A stretch of DNA of 64,000 bases from an uncultured Eggerthellaceae bacterium (GTDB taxonomy: Bacteria; Actinomycetota; Coriobacteriia; Coriobacteriales; Eggerthellaceae), in assembly GCA_910580205.1 (NCBI GenBank), contig CAJTVP010000003.1, positions 62,001-126,000 on the forward strand, given 5' to 3'. Positions 9,104 through 18,274 of the stretch are shown piece by piece; the stretch's first letter is position 1, and each line of letters begins with the position of its first letter. Under the pieces are notes generated by a model. It was not told where the DNA came from, searched no databases, and saw only the letters and a program-made list of their open reading frames with translations. The position numbers and the translations under genes were made by a program.

Positions 9104-10543
9104 ATGGACGAATCAACATCACACGCACAAGACGGGAATGATGCATACATGGAATCCTTCGACAAGCTGGGACTGCCCCCTCGCGCGCTCAAAGCCGTGG
9201 AGAAGCTGGGCTTTTCCACCCCAACCCCCGTGCAAGCTCAAGCCATCCCCGCGGTCCTGGAAGGCAAGGACATCATCGCGGCGGCCAGCACCGGCACGGG
9301 CAAGACCGCCGCGTTCCTCCTCCCTGTTCTGGGAAAGATGGGCAAGCGGCCGCGAGGGCGCAAAGCACCCCGGGCGCTCGTGGTGACGCCCACCCGTGAG
9401 CTGGCGGAACAGATATCGCGCACCAGCTCGGTGGTGGCGCGCTGCTGCAACCTGTACTCCACGGTCGTGTTCGGCGGAAAGCCCTATTCGCCCCAGATCC
9501 GCGAGCTGAGAACGGGGACGGACATCCTCATCGCCACGCCGGGACGGCTGAACGATCTCATCGAGCGGGGCGCGGCGGACCTTTCCGGCATCGAGGTGCT
9601 GGTGCTGGATGAGGCGGACCGGATGCTGGACATGGGCTTTCTGCCCGCGGTGAAGAGCATCGTCTCCAAAATCCCCGCAGACCGACAGACGCTCCTCTTC
9701 TCCGCCACCATCGACAAGTCCATCCAGAAGAACCTGGCGGACCTCTTGAAGGACCCGGAGATCATCCAGATCGCCCAGAAGGGCGAAACGGCGAAGATCG
9801 TGGATCAGTTCATCATGCCCGTATCCAACAACCAGAAATCCGAGCTCTTGAAATGCCTGCTAGATGAGAGGGGCCATGACCGCGTGGTCGTGTTCGCGCG
9901 GACGAAGCGACGCGCCGAAGAGGTGGCGAAGCAGCTCAAGTCCGCCGGGTTCGCCGTGGAGAGCATCCATTCCGACAAGACCCAAGGGCAGCGCAAGCAC
10001 GCTCTGTCCCGCTTCCGCAAAGGCGATGCGGGCGTGATCGTGGCCACTGACGTGCTGGCCCGCGGGATCGACATCCCGGAAGTGGACTACGTGGTGAACT
10101 ACGACCTGCCCGACATGGCGGAGGACTACATCCACCGCATCGGGCGCACGGGACGCGCGGGCAACGCCGGGTTCGCCGTCTCCTTCGTGGCACAGAAGCA
10201 GCTGGATCAGCTGGCAGCCATCGAAGCGCTCACCGGCCGCTCCATCCCCATCATGCGCCTGGAGTCCTTCGACCCTGACATGGAGCAACTGAACAAGCCG
10301 TCCCGCCGGGACAAGGCGAAGCAGCGCGAAGGAGCGTCGGTCAAGAAGAAGCGCTCAGCCCAGCGCGCGCGGGCCTATCAGGAAAAGAAGAAGCGAGAAT
10401 ACGACTACACCGGCTACGGCGACAAGCGCAAAGGGGCGAAGAAGAAAAAGGACGTTCGCAAGCACGACGGACCGCGCCCCGGCCAGCGCTCATCGGGCCT
10501 CCGGCAGGATCAACGCCGCCACGAGAAGAAGAAGCGTCCGTAA
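9104..10543 (+). CDS. DEAD-box ATP-dependent RNA helicase (RhlE-like)
   Basis: RNA helicase of superfamily 2, likely in ribosome assembly or RNA decay. 479 aa. Q motif region (SFDKLGLPPRALKAV), Walker A STGTGKT, PTRELAEQ, LVLDEADRML (DEAD), SAT, and motif VI HRIGRTGRAG are all present and in order. The last ~90 residues form a Lys/Arg-rich tail with KKKR clusters, typical RNA-binding ends. The ATG at 9104 is taken because of the TATAAT at 9088; an internal Met at 9149 is the alternative. Divergent from the patatin gene, convergent with coaBC. Confidence 0.93.
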   Translation: MDESTSHAQDGNDAYMESFDKLGLPPRALKAVEKLGFSTPTPVQAQAIPAVLEGKDIIAAASTGTGKTAAFLLPVLGKMGKRPRGRKAPRALVVTPTRELAEQISRTSSVVARCCNLYSTVVFGGKPYSPQIRELRTGTDILIATPGRLNDLIERGAADLSGIEVLVLDEADRMLDMGFLPAVKSIVSKIPADRQTLLFSATIDKSIQKNLADLLKDPEIIQIAQKGETAKIVDQFIMPVSNNQKSELLKCLLDERGHDRVVVFARTKRRAEEVAKQLKSAGFAVESIHSDKTQGQRKHALSRFRKGDAGVIVATDVLARGIDIPEVDYVVNYDLPDMAEDYIHRIGRTGRAGNAGFAVSFVAQKQLDQLAAIEALTGRSIPIMRLESFDPDMEQLNKPSRRDKAKQREGASVKKKRSAQRARAYQEKKKREYDYTGYGDKRKGAKKKKDVRKHDGPRPGQRSSGLRQDQRRHEKKKRP

Positions 10544-10553
10544 GGCCGCAGTC

Positions 10554-11753
10554 TTAGGCGCGATCGCCCTCGACGGCCCGGTTGAGGCTGAGGAGCTCCA
10601 AGATCGCTTTCGCTATCTCTTTCTTGGACCGACAGCCCAACTCCGTGACGCCCTCTTCGGTAACGATCCACGCTTCGCTCTCATCGCGCCCGAACCCGCG
10701 CCCCTGCCCCACGAGGTTCGCCAAGATCATATCCGCGCCCTTGCGAGCGAGCTTCTCACGAGCCTGCTCGACCACATCTTCCGTCTCTGCAGCGAACCCG
10801 ACCACGACTTGACCGGCGCGCTTCATCTGGCAGAGCCCTGAGAGGATGTCGGGATTCTGAACCAGCTCGATGGCGCCCAGCGCATCGTCATCACGGCCTT
10901 TCTTGAGCTTTCCCTCATGGGCCCGCGCGGGGCGCATATCAGATACCGCCGCAGCGCAGATGGCGATATCGGACTCAGGGAAAGCCTCTTTGGCCGCTTC
11001 CATCATCTCCTGGGCCGTCTCGACGAAGCGGATCTTCGCGCGCCCGTCATAGGACAGCGGAACGGGGCCGGAGACGATCTCCACCTCCGCTCCCGCATCA
11101 AGGGCCGCCTGCACCAAGCACGCTCCCATCTTCCCGCTGGAACGATTGGAGATGAAGCGGACCTCATCCACCGGCTCTAGGGTGGGCCCTGAGGTGATGA
11201 GGATGCGCTTGCCGACGAGCGGCAGATCCTCAGCCATATGCTCCAACGTCATCTGCACGACCGCCTCTGGGTCAGGGAACCGCCCGCGCCCGTTGTCGCC
11301 GCACGCCAGATATCCCTCTTCGGGCCGGATGAGGAACGCGCCACGCTCTTCCAGGGTGCGCAGGTTCTCTTGAGTGGCTGCGCTGTCATACATGTGGACG
11401 TTCATGGCAGGAGCCACGATGAACGGGCAGGTGCACGCGAGCGCCGTTGAGGTGAGCAGGTCATCGGCGATGCCGTGGGCGATCTTCGCCGCGACGTTGG
11501 CCGTGCAGGGCGCGATCAGGAACGCATCCGCCTCACGGGCGAGCGCGATGTGCGGGATGGGATCCTCATCAGCGAACAGGCTGGAGCACACCCGACCGTC
11601 AGCCAACGCGCGGAACGTAGCCTCGCCGACGAACTCCTTCGCGGATTCCGTCAAGACGACTGACACCTCATGGCCCGCTTTCTGGAATCCGCGGATGACC
11701 TCGCAGGCTTTGTAGGCGGCTATGCAGCCGGTCACTCCGATGAGGATGCGCAT
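10554..11753 (-). CDS. coaBC: Bifunctional phosphopantothenoylcysteine decarboxylase/synthase
   Basis: Two consecutive steps of coenzyme A synthesis from phosphopantothenate. 399 aa. The N-terminal flavoprotein half (CoaC) shows IPHIALAREAD with the catalytic His and APAMNVHMY. The C-terminal half (CoaB) begins near LVGKRILITSGPT and contains FISNRSSGKMG. Last gene of the ileS-lspA-rluA family operon; its start overlaps the upstream pseudouridine synthase by 22 bp. Ends 10 bp from the convergent helicase gene. Confidence 0.96.
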   Translation of the reverse strand: MRILIGVTGCIAAYKACEVIRGFQKAGHEVSVVLTESAKEFVGEATFRALADGRVCSSLFADEDPIPHIALAREADAFLIAPCTANVAAKIAHGIADDLLTSTALACTCPFIVAPAMNVHMYDSAATQENLRTLEERGAFLIRPEEGYLACGDNGRGRFPDPEAVVQMTLEHMAEDLPLVGKRILITSGPTLEPVDEVRFISNRSSGKMGACLVQAALDAGAEVEIVSGPVPLSYDGRAKIRFVETAQEMMEAAKEAFPESDIAICAAAVSDMRPARAHEGKLKKGRDDDALGAIELVQNPDILSGLCQMKRAGQVVVGFAAETEDVVEQAREKLARKGADMILANLVGQGRGFGRDESEAWIVTEEGVTELGCRSKKEIAKAILELLSLNRAVEGDRA

Positions 11754-12769
11754 GGCAGCTCCTTTCCGATGAGCGGATACACCTCATGAGCGCGCTCGGT
11801 GATGCCGCAGCTCCGCTCCCCCAACAGGCTGAGAGCGGCATCCAGATCCTCCGGCAGCCCATCTTCAAGCTGGATGACGTTGCCAGTGAGCGGATGCTCG
11901 AAGGCAAGGGAATAGGAATGCAGGAATTGACGGTCCAAGCCAAGGGAGGCCTGGGGCTTTCTCGGCGCATGGGAGGTGTAGGTGGCATCTCCCACGACCG
12001 GATGCTTGATGTATTGCATATGGACTCGGATCTGATGGGTGCGGCCGGTGAAGAGCTTGCATTCGACGAACGTGTAGCCGTGGTCAGCCGGACCAGGCTC
12101 GAAGCGCTCGAGCACGGAGAACGTGGTGATGGCGTCCCGCGCGGAAGGCCCGTCGCCCACCTCCATCTTCGCGTGCTCGCTGCTGCGCTGGATGGGAACA
12201 TCCACCATGCCCGTATCCACCGCGACCACCCCATGCACGAGCGCCAGGTAGCGCCGATCCACCTCATGAGCTGCGATCGCCTCCATGAGATCGCAGCCTG
12301 CATCATCGGTTTTCGCCGCCAGCATGAGACCTGAAGTATCTCCATCCAACCGGTGCACGATGCCCGGCCGGTCGCGCTCCCCCTGCACATTGCAAAGGCC
12401 GTCCCATCCGTATCGGTAGAGGAGCGCCCCCGCCAACGTCCCAACATGATGATCAGCGGAAGGATGGGTGATGAGCCCCGCTGGCTTCGAGAGCACGAGC
12501 AGGTCATCATCCTCGTATCGGATATCCAGCTCTATGGGGTCCGGCGCCAACGCGTCCTGCTCATCCTCAAGCTGCAGGATGACGAGATCCCCGTCTTTCA
12601 CGGCATAGCTCTTCGCTTGGAGCTCCCCGTTCACCAGCACGCGATCTTCCCCGCAGGCCCGCGCGCCTTGGGAACGGCTGGACACCTCGCCGAACGCTTC
12701 GCAGAGGAACGCGTCAAGGCGGATGCCGGCTTGGGATGGCGTTGCTTTAGCGCTGATCGCCCGTGCCAT
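11732..12769 (-). CDS. RluA-family pseudouridine synthase (RluD-like)
   Basis: Isomerises uridine to pseudouridine in 23S rRNA; specificity within the family cannot be assigned. 345 aa. N-terminal S4 RNA-binding domain (about residues 17-80, IRLDAFLCEAF...), then the catalytic domain with HRLDGDTSGL, holding the catalytic Asp, and GRTHQIRVHM. In most bacteria rluD follows lspA as here, which supports the RluD-like reading. Overlaps lspA by 23 bp and coaBC by 22 bp, so the operon is tightly coupled. Confidence 0.94.
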   Translation of the reverse strand: MARAISAKATPSQAGIRLDAFLCEAFGEVSSRSQGARACGEDRVLVNGELQAKSYAVKDGDLVILQLEDEQDALAPDPIELDIRYEDDDLLVLSKPAGLITHPSADHHVGTLAGALLYRYGWDGLCNVQGERDRPGIVHRLDGDTSGLMLAAKTDDAGCDLMEAIAAHEVDRRYLALVHGVVAVDTGMVDVPIQRSSEHAKMEVGDGPSARDAITTFSVLERFEPGPADHGYTFVECKLFTGRTHQIRVHMQYIKHPVVGDATYTSHAPRKPQASLGLDRQFLHSYSLAFEHPLTGNVIQLEDGLPEDLDAALSLLGERSCGITERAHEVYPLIGKELPCASSSE

Positions 12770-13295
12770 GGCCCTCCCTTCGCGACGAGATGAGAAGCGA
12801 GATGAACAGAAGCGCGATGCCGACCGTGACGCCTATGTCAGCCACGTTGAACACCGGGAAGTCCATGAACGCCGTGGAGATGAAGTCGGTCACATATCCC
12901 TGGGTGAACCGGTCGATGGCGTTGCCCAGGCCTCCCGCAGCTATGAGCCCCAAGCTGACGGATCCGAGCAGGTTCAACCCCTGCGCGAAACGCACGGCGA
13001 ACAGGATGATCCCTGCGCTGACCGCCACGGACAGCGCGCCCAAAAAGGCCGTGGCGCCGGAGAACATCCCCCACGCGCCCCCGGTGTTGTGCACCATGAC
13101 CAGGTCGAACAGCCCCGCCCGTGATCCGTAGATGACATCCCCTGGCTCGAAGCCGGCGACGGCCATCTTCGTCAGCTGGTCGAGGAGAAGCCACCCAGCG
13201 AGCACCGCGAAGAAGGCGATCAAAAGGCGCTTGCGCCTGCCTTCATCCCGGTGGTCAGCCAGGGTATGCCCGTTGCCCTCTTCGCTCTTCTCCAC
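12747..13295 (-). CDS. lspA: Lipoprotein signal peptidase (signal peptidase II)
   Basis: Membrane aspartyl protease that cleaves prolipoprotein signal peptides, needed for the lipoprotein binding proteins encoded elsewhere in the window. About 182 aa with four predicted membrane segments. Family motifs: LLLDQLTKMAV, VHNTGGAWGMF, GGLGNAIDRF and FNVADIGVTVG, giving both catalytic Asp residues. Start: GTG at 13295 preceded by GGAG; an in-frame TTG at 13328 overlapping the ileS stop is possible but has no Shine-Dalgarno. Sits between ileS and a pseudouridine synthase as in many bacteria. Confidence 0.92.
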   Translation of the reverse strand: MEKSEEGNGHTLADHRDEGRRKRLLIAFFAVLAGWLLLDQLTKMAVAGFEPGDVIYGSRAGLFDLVMVHNTGGAWGMFSGATAFLGALSVAVSAGIILFAVRFAQGLNLLGSVSLGLIAAGGLGNAIDRFTQGYVTDFISTAFMDFPVFNVADIGVTVGIALLFISLLISSRREGHGTGDQR

Positions 13296-13317
13296 GGAGA
13301 ACCGCTCCAGCGGGGCC

Positions 13318-16149
13318 TCAGCGCCCAAGCGCTTTCACGACGCCCTCGCAACGCGGGCAGATATCCTCATAACCCGCATCCGTGGACAGGACCCTGTGAT
13401 TCCAGCAGCGCTCGCACTTCGGAAGATCGGTGCGCGTGACGGAAGCGGAAAGCCCCTCCCCCTTCTCCACAGCCACCGTTGCCACGATCAGCATCTCCTC
13501 AAGCGCGCCCTCAGGCAGGCCGTCGATCACGGATGCCGCATCCGCGCTCGCCGTCACAGCCACCGCAGCCTCCTGGCTCTTCTTGAGGATGCCTTGATCG
13601 CGCGCCTCTTCGAGCGCCTTCGTGGCCGCATCGCGCACGGAGAGCAGAACGGCGAAGCGCTCTTCCACCTCGCGGTCCGCCCCCTCGGGCATGGCAGCTA
13701 GGAAATCCCCTTCGCGCGGCCATCCGGCCAGCTGCACGCTGAAAGGGTGAGGCTCTTCGCGCATGCCTTCCGGATAGTGCTCCCAAACCTCATCCGCGGT
13801 GAAGGAGAGCACCGGCGCCAGCACGCGCACGAGCACGTCCAGCACATCCGCCAGCACCGTCTGCACTGCCCGGCGGCGCGGAGAGTCCGCCGCCTCCGAG
13901 TACAAGCGATCTTTGGTGGCCTCCATGTAGATGGCCGACAGGTCGTTCACGATGAAGTCGTACACGCTCCGGAACACCTGATGGAAGCGGCACTGCTCGT
14001 AGGCCGCGGTGACCTCTTCCAGAAGCGCGCGGGTGCGCACAGAGCACCACTGATCCAGCGGCTCCAGCTCTTCCCAAGAAGCCACGGCGTCTTGGGCGGG
14101 GTTGAAATCATCCAGACTGCCCAACAAGAACCGGTAGGTGTTGCGGATGCGGCGATAGGCATCGGAGGTGCGCTTCAAGATCTCATCGGAGATGCTCACA
14201 TCCTGCGAATAATCCACGCTGGCCACCCAGAGCCTGAGCACGTCAGCGCCGTACTTGTCCATGACCTCCGCCGGATCCACGCCGTTGCCGAGCGACTTGC
14301 TCATCTTGCGGCCGTTCTCATCCACCGTGAAGCCGCAGTGCATGACCGATTTGTAGGGCGCTACGCCATAGCTGCCCACGCTGGTCAGCAACGAGGACTG
14401 GAACCAGCCGCGATGCTGGTCGGACCCCTCCAGATACATATCCGCCGGGAACCGCACGCCCTCCCCTTCGCGGTGGCGAAGGACGCTGGTGTGGGACACG
14501 CCGGATTCCCACCACACATCCAAGATGTCCTTCTCAGGGATGAGCTCCGAGCAGCCGCACGTCTCGCACTTCACGTGCGCGGGCAGATAGTCTTTTGGAT
14601 CCTCTGTGAACCACGCGTCAGACCCGTTGCGGCGGAACAGATCGATCACCGCATCGAACGTCTCTTCGGTGGCCACGGTGCTGCCGCACTTCGCGCACTT
14701 GAAGATGGGGATGGGCACGCCCCAGGAGCGCTGCCGGGAGATGCACCAGTCAGGGCGGTCGGCCACCATGGCGCCGATGCGGCGCTTCGCCCAGTCCGGA
14801 ATCCACGTGACCTTCTCGTCGATGGCGATGAGCGCCTCTTCCCGCAGGCTGTTCGCATCCATGGAGACGAACCACTGGTCTGTGGCGCGGAAGATGACCG
14901 GCTCATGGCAGCGCCAGCAGTGGGGATAGGAGTGCTCGATCTTGCGCGCGGCTACGAGCGTCCCTTGCTCTTCCAGCCATTCGATGATCTTGGGGTTGGC
15001 CGCATTCACGTCCAAACCAGCGAAGGGGCCAGCCTCTTCAGTGAGCACGCCTGAGTCATCCACGGGCATGAGGATGGGCAGGTCGAACTCAAGGCCGGCC
15101 GCATAGTCCTCCTGGCCATGGCCGGGAGCGGTGTGGACCGCGCCCGTGCCCGTGTCCAGCGTGACATGGTCTCCGTAGATGACCTTGCCCTTGAGGTCAT
15201 GGCGGATGGGCGCAGTGTAAGTGAGGCCGCAGAGCTGCTTGCCTTTCACGCGCACCGGCTCTCCATCCGCTCCGCTGAGAAGCTCATGGGCCTCCCAACC
15301 AGCGATCTGAGCCACCTGCTCCACCAGCTCTTCAGCCATGATGAACGCCCGTCCGTCCGCCAACACCATGACGTAATCCGCATCCGGCGCCAAAGCCACG
15401 GCCACATTGGCCGGCAGCGTCCACGGCGTCGTGGTCCAGATCAGGATATCCGCCGCATCGGGCGCGCCTGCCGCTTCGAAGATGCCCGGCACCACGTCAA
15501 GGCGGAACGCCACGTAGATGGAGGGAGAGACCTCATCGGCGTATTCGATCTCCGCCTCAGCCAAGGCCGTGTGGCAATGCATGCACCAGTGGATCGGCTT
15601 GCGCCCGCGATAGATGGACCCTTTCAGATACATGTCCCGGAACAGCTCGACGTTGCCCGCTTCGTAATCCGGGGTGTAGGTGAGGTACGGATGCTCCCAA
15701 TCGGCGTTCACGCCCAAGCGCTTGAACCCTTCGCGCTGGATGTCCACGTATTTGGTGGCCCAATCGCGGCAAAGCTCTCGCAGACGGGGCAAGGACGTCT
15801 CGGCCATCTTCTCTGGTCCGAGCGTCTTTTCAACCATGTGCTCGATGGGTTGGCCATGGCAGTCCCATCCTGGGATGTAAGGCGTGAAATATCCGCGCTG
15901 CGCATGGCTTTTGTTCACGAAGTCCTTGAGGATCTTGTTGAACGAATGGCCGATGTGGATGGGGCCGTTCGCGTAGGGCGGCCCATCATGCAGGACGAAC
16001 GGGGTGCCTTGGGCGTTCTTCTCCAGCACCTTCCAATACAGCCCCTCCGCCTCCCACTTCTCCAAACGCTTGGGCTCGTTCTGCGGAAGGTTCCCGCGCA
16101 TGGGGAAATCCGTGGTGGGAAGGTTCATCGTGTTCTTATAGTCAGCCAT
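13318..16149 (-). CDS. ileS: Isoleucyl-tRNA synthetase
   Basis: Charges tRNA-Ile; class I synthetase with editing domain. 943 aa, usual length for the bacterial type. HIGH at residues 65-68, KMSKS at 615-619, and a C-terminal zinc knuckle CERCWNH...CPRC. Start ATG 16149 follows GGCAGGA, and a TATACT box lies at 16191-16196. The leader would be only ~35 nt, too short for a T-box riboswitch. First gene of the ileS-lspA-rluA family-coaBC operon, divergent from degV. Confidence 0.97.
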   Translation of the reverse strand: MADYKNTMNLPTTDFPMRGNLPQNEPKRLEKWEAEGLYWKVLEKNAQGTPFVLHDGPPYANGPIHIGHSFNKILKDFVNKSHAQRGYFTPYIPGWDCHGQPIEHMVEKTLGPEKMAETSLPRLRELCRDWATKYVDIQREGFKRLGVNADWEHPYLTYTPDYEAGNVELFRDMYLKGSIYRGRKPIHWCMHCHTALAEAEIEYADEVSPSIYVAFRLDVVPGIFEAAGAPDAADILIWTTTPWTLPANVAVALAPDADYVMVLADGRAFIMAEELVEQVAQIAGWEAHELLSGADGEPVRVKGKQLCGLTYTAPIRHDLKGKVIYGDHVTLDTGTGAVHTAPGHGQEDYAAGLEFDLPILMPVDDSGVLTEEAGPFAGLDVNAANPKIIEWLEEQGTLVAARKIEHSYPHCWRCHEPVIFRATDQWFVSMDANSLREEALIAIDEKVTWIPDWAKRRIGAMVADRPDWCISRQRSWGVPIPIFKCAKCGSTVATEETFDAVIDLFRRNGSDAWFTEDPKDYLPAHVKCETCGCSELIPEKDILDVWWESGVSHTSVLRHREGEGVRFPADMYLEGSDQHRGWFQSSLLTSVGSYGVAPYKSVMHCGFTVDENGRKMSKSLGNGVDPAEVMDKYGADVLRLWVASVDYSQDVSISDEILKRTSDAYRRIRNTYRFLLGSLDDFNPAQDAVASWEELEPLDQWCSVRTRALLEEVTAAYEQCRFHQVFRSVYDFIVNDLSAIYMEATKDRLYSEAADSPRRRAVQTVLADVLDVLVRVLAPVLSFTADEVWEHYPEGMREEPHPFSVQLAGWPREGDFLAAMPEGADREVEERFAVLLSVRDAATKALEEARDQGILKKSQEAAVAVTASADAASVIDGLPEGALEEMLIVATVAVEKGEGLSASVTRTDLPKCERCWNHRVLSTDAGYEDICPRCEGVVKALGR

Positions 16150-16190
16150 GCATCCTGCCTTCGCATCAGGTCTCTCATATCAGCCTTGAA

Positions 16191-16196
16191 AGTATA
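16191..16196 (-). promoter_or_regulatory. Candidate -10 box for ileS
   Basis: TATACT reads on the minus strand 42 bp before the ileS start. No clear -35 is visible. On the plus strand, CATAAT at 16255-16260 is the matching candidate -10 for degV. Confidence 0.4.
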
Positions 16197-16318
16197 GCGC
16201 GAACGCTCACCGGTGCCGACGGGATTGCGCGCAGCGAAGCGGGCGCGAAGGTGGCATAATCTCTCCGGCAGCGAAACCGCCTGCCGATCATCGTCGAAGA
16301 CGCGCAAGGAGCGAACCT

Positions 16319-17191
16319 ATGGGATATCGGATCCTCACCGATTCAAGCTGCAACCTGCCAGAGGAGATGATAGATGACCTGGATCTGACCATCTTCCCTC
16401 TCACGTTCATGATCGATGATGTGCAATACCAAAGCTACCTCAAGGGCGAGAAGACGGACCTCAAGCAGTTCTACACGATGATGCGGGAAGGCAAGGTCAT
16501 CACCACCTCCCTCCCCAACCTCCAGAGCGCGGACGCCATGCTGCGGGAGATCCTGGATGCGGGGGATGACGTCCTCTACATCGGCTTCTCCAGCGGGCTT
16601 TCCGGCACCTACGAGGCCATCGATCTGCTCATGAAATCGCTCTCCCCTGAATACCCCGACCGAACGCTGCTGTCCGTGGACAGCTTGGCCGCATCCGGCG
16701 GCGAGGGCCTTCTGGTCTGGCATGCGGCCCAGCTCAAGAATGAGGACAAGGACATCCATGAGGTGCACCAATGGCTTTTGGACAACCGCCTGCACCTGGC
16801 CCACTGGTTCACCGTGGATGACCTCATGTTCCTGTTCCGCGGCGGCCGCGTATCCCGCACGAGCGCCTTCGCTGGTTCCGTCCTCAACATCAAGCCAGTG
16901 CTTCACGTGGATGACGAGGGGCATCTCATCCCCATCTCGAAGGTGCGCGGACGCAAGAAATCCCTCATGGCGCTCATCGATCACATGGGGCAAACGGCGG
17001 ATGCGCCCGTGTCCGACCAGATGGTGTTCATCACCCATGGCGACTGCATCGAAGACGCGGAGTTCCTGGCTGATGCCATCCGCGAGCGCTTCGGCGTGAC
17101 CGACATCATGATCAACTACGTGGACCCGGTGATCGGCGCCCATTCAGGGCCGGGCACCATGGCGCTGTTCTTCCTGGCCAGCGAACGCTAG
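16319..17191 (+). CDS. DegV family fatty-acid-binding protein
   Basis: DegV/FakB family: binds a fatty acid; in Firmicutes FakB presents it to the kinase FakA for phosphorylation. 290 aa. N-terminal YRILTDSSCNLP, ITTSLPNLQ and GFSSGLSGTYEA are the typical fatty-acid carboxylate-binding elements, and the C-terminal part ends with GAHSGPGTMALFF. The ATG follows AAGGAG at a good distance. It stands alone, divergent from ileS and convergent with the glycosyltransferase. No fakA is present nearby. Confidence 0.93.
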   Translation: MGYRILTDSSCNLPEEMIDDLDLTIFPLTFMIDDVQYQSYLKGEKTDLKQFYTMMREGKVITTSLPNLQSADAMLREILDAGDDVLYIGFSSGLSGTYEAIDLLMKSLSPEYPDRTLLSVDSLAASGGEGLLVWHAAQLKNEDKDIHEVHQWLLDNRLHLAHWFTVDDLMFLFRGGRVSRTSAFAGSVLNIKPVLHVDDEGHLIPISKVRGRKKSLMALIDHMGQTADAPVSDQMVFITHGDCIEDAEFLADAIRERFGVTDIMINYVDPVIGAHSGPGTMALFFLASER

Positions 17192-17236
17192 GACGCTGCA
17201 AGACCTAGCCAGAGAAAGACCGGGCAGCGGCGCTTC

Positions 17237-18274
17237 TCAGTTGAACTTGAAGATCTTCTGGGCCAGATGATAGCCGCCCAGCCCCGCCTTGCGCCCCAGG
17301 TCCGTGGGAAGATTCGTGGCGAAGTTGAGGATGTTCGCGCGCAGCCGCCGATAGAGCGGAGCGCTGGAGTCTTTCAAGTAGAGCCAGATGTCTGAGAGCT
17401 TCTCGTTGTCAACATCCGTGTTGCCCATGCGCAAGAACACCGAGCAGATGCACATCATCATGGACAAGTAGCTCTCCATGTATTTGCGCAGCCTCCGCGG
17501 CGTCACATCCATCACATCCACCGCATCGATCATGATCTTCGTGACGCGCAGCTGCTGGTCGATGCGCCGCATCATGGTGGCCTCGTTCACGGACTGGTCT
17601 TCCCGCCCGATGAAATACCGGTACATATCCACGTTCAGGTAGTACATGGTCTCCACGTGGGGCAGCGGAACGTAGACGAAGATGTTGTCCACGTAGAAGC
17701 AGTGCTCCGGGAGCTCAAGGCCCATGGCCTTCAAAAGGGAGGTGCGGTAGATGACCGAATGCATGAGCAGGTAATGGGACGGCCCGAAGATGCCCACATC
17801 CTCCCAGCCGAACCGCTTACCTTCCGGGAAGATGCCCTTGTAATCCATGACGATCTGGGCGTGCTCGTGCACCTTCTCGTACACATAGTTAGCGATGACC
17901 ATGTCCGTGGCATCCTCTGGCCTCTGCGTGCGCAGATAGGCCATGACCTCCTCCATGGACGGACCATCCAGCCAGTCATCCGAATCCACCACTTTGAAAT
18001 ACAGCCCGGTCGCGTTCGAAAGCGCCGTGTTCACGGCGGAGCCATGACCGCCGTTCTCCTTGTGGATGGCGCGCACGCGCCGAGGCTCCGCCTGCTCCCA
18101 CGCTTGCGCCCGCTCCCAGGTCTTGCCGCCATCATCGGAACCATCGTCCACGATGATGACCTCTATGTCCTCTCCCGTGTCCAGAAGCGACTGGATGCAG
18201 ACATCCATGTAATCCGCTGAGCCATAGCAGGGAACGCCATAGGTGATGGTGGGTTGCATGGAGACGCCCGTCAC
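17237..18274 (-). CDS. Family 2 glycosyltransferase
   Basis: GT-A fold inverting glycosyltransferase transferring a sugar from a nucleotide donor, probably to a cell-surface glycan. 345 aa. VIIVDDGSDDGG (nucleotide-binding) and KVVDSDDWLDG (DxD-like metal site) are visible; there is no membrane segment. Its GTG at 18274 overlaps the glf stop by 4 bp (GTGA); a Met at 18259 is an alternative. Coupling to UDP-galactopyranose mutase suggests, as inference, that it adds galactofuranose. The C-terminal half has no recognised domain. Confidence 0.88.
   Translation of the reverse strand: MTGVSMQPTITYGVPCYGSADYMDVCIQSLLDTGEDIEVIIVDDGSDDGGKTWERAQAWEQAEPRRVRAIHKENGGHGSAVNTALSNATGLYFKVVDSDDWLDGPSMEEVMAYLRTQRPEDATDMVIANYVYEKVHEHAQIVMDYKGIFPEGKRFGWEDVGIFGPSHYLLMHSVIYRTSLLKAMGLELPEHCFYVDNIFVYVPLPHVETMYYLNVDMYRYFIGREDQSVNEATMMRRIDQQLRVTKIMIDAVDVMDVTPRRLRKYMESYLSMMMCICSVFLRMGNTDVDNEKLSDIWLYLKDSSAPLYRRLRANILNFATNLPTDLGRKAGLGGYHLAQKIFKFN

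Noticed and set aside
16150..16190. T-box riboswitch upstream of ileS
   Set aside because: The leader after the candidate -10 is only about 35 nt and has no T-box sequence or specifier stem.
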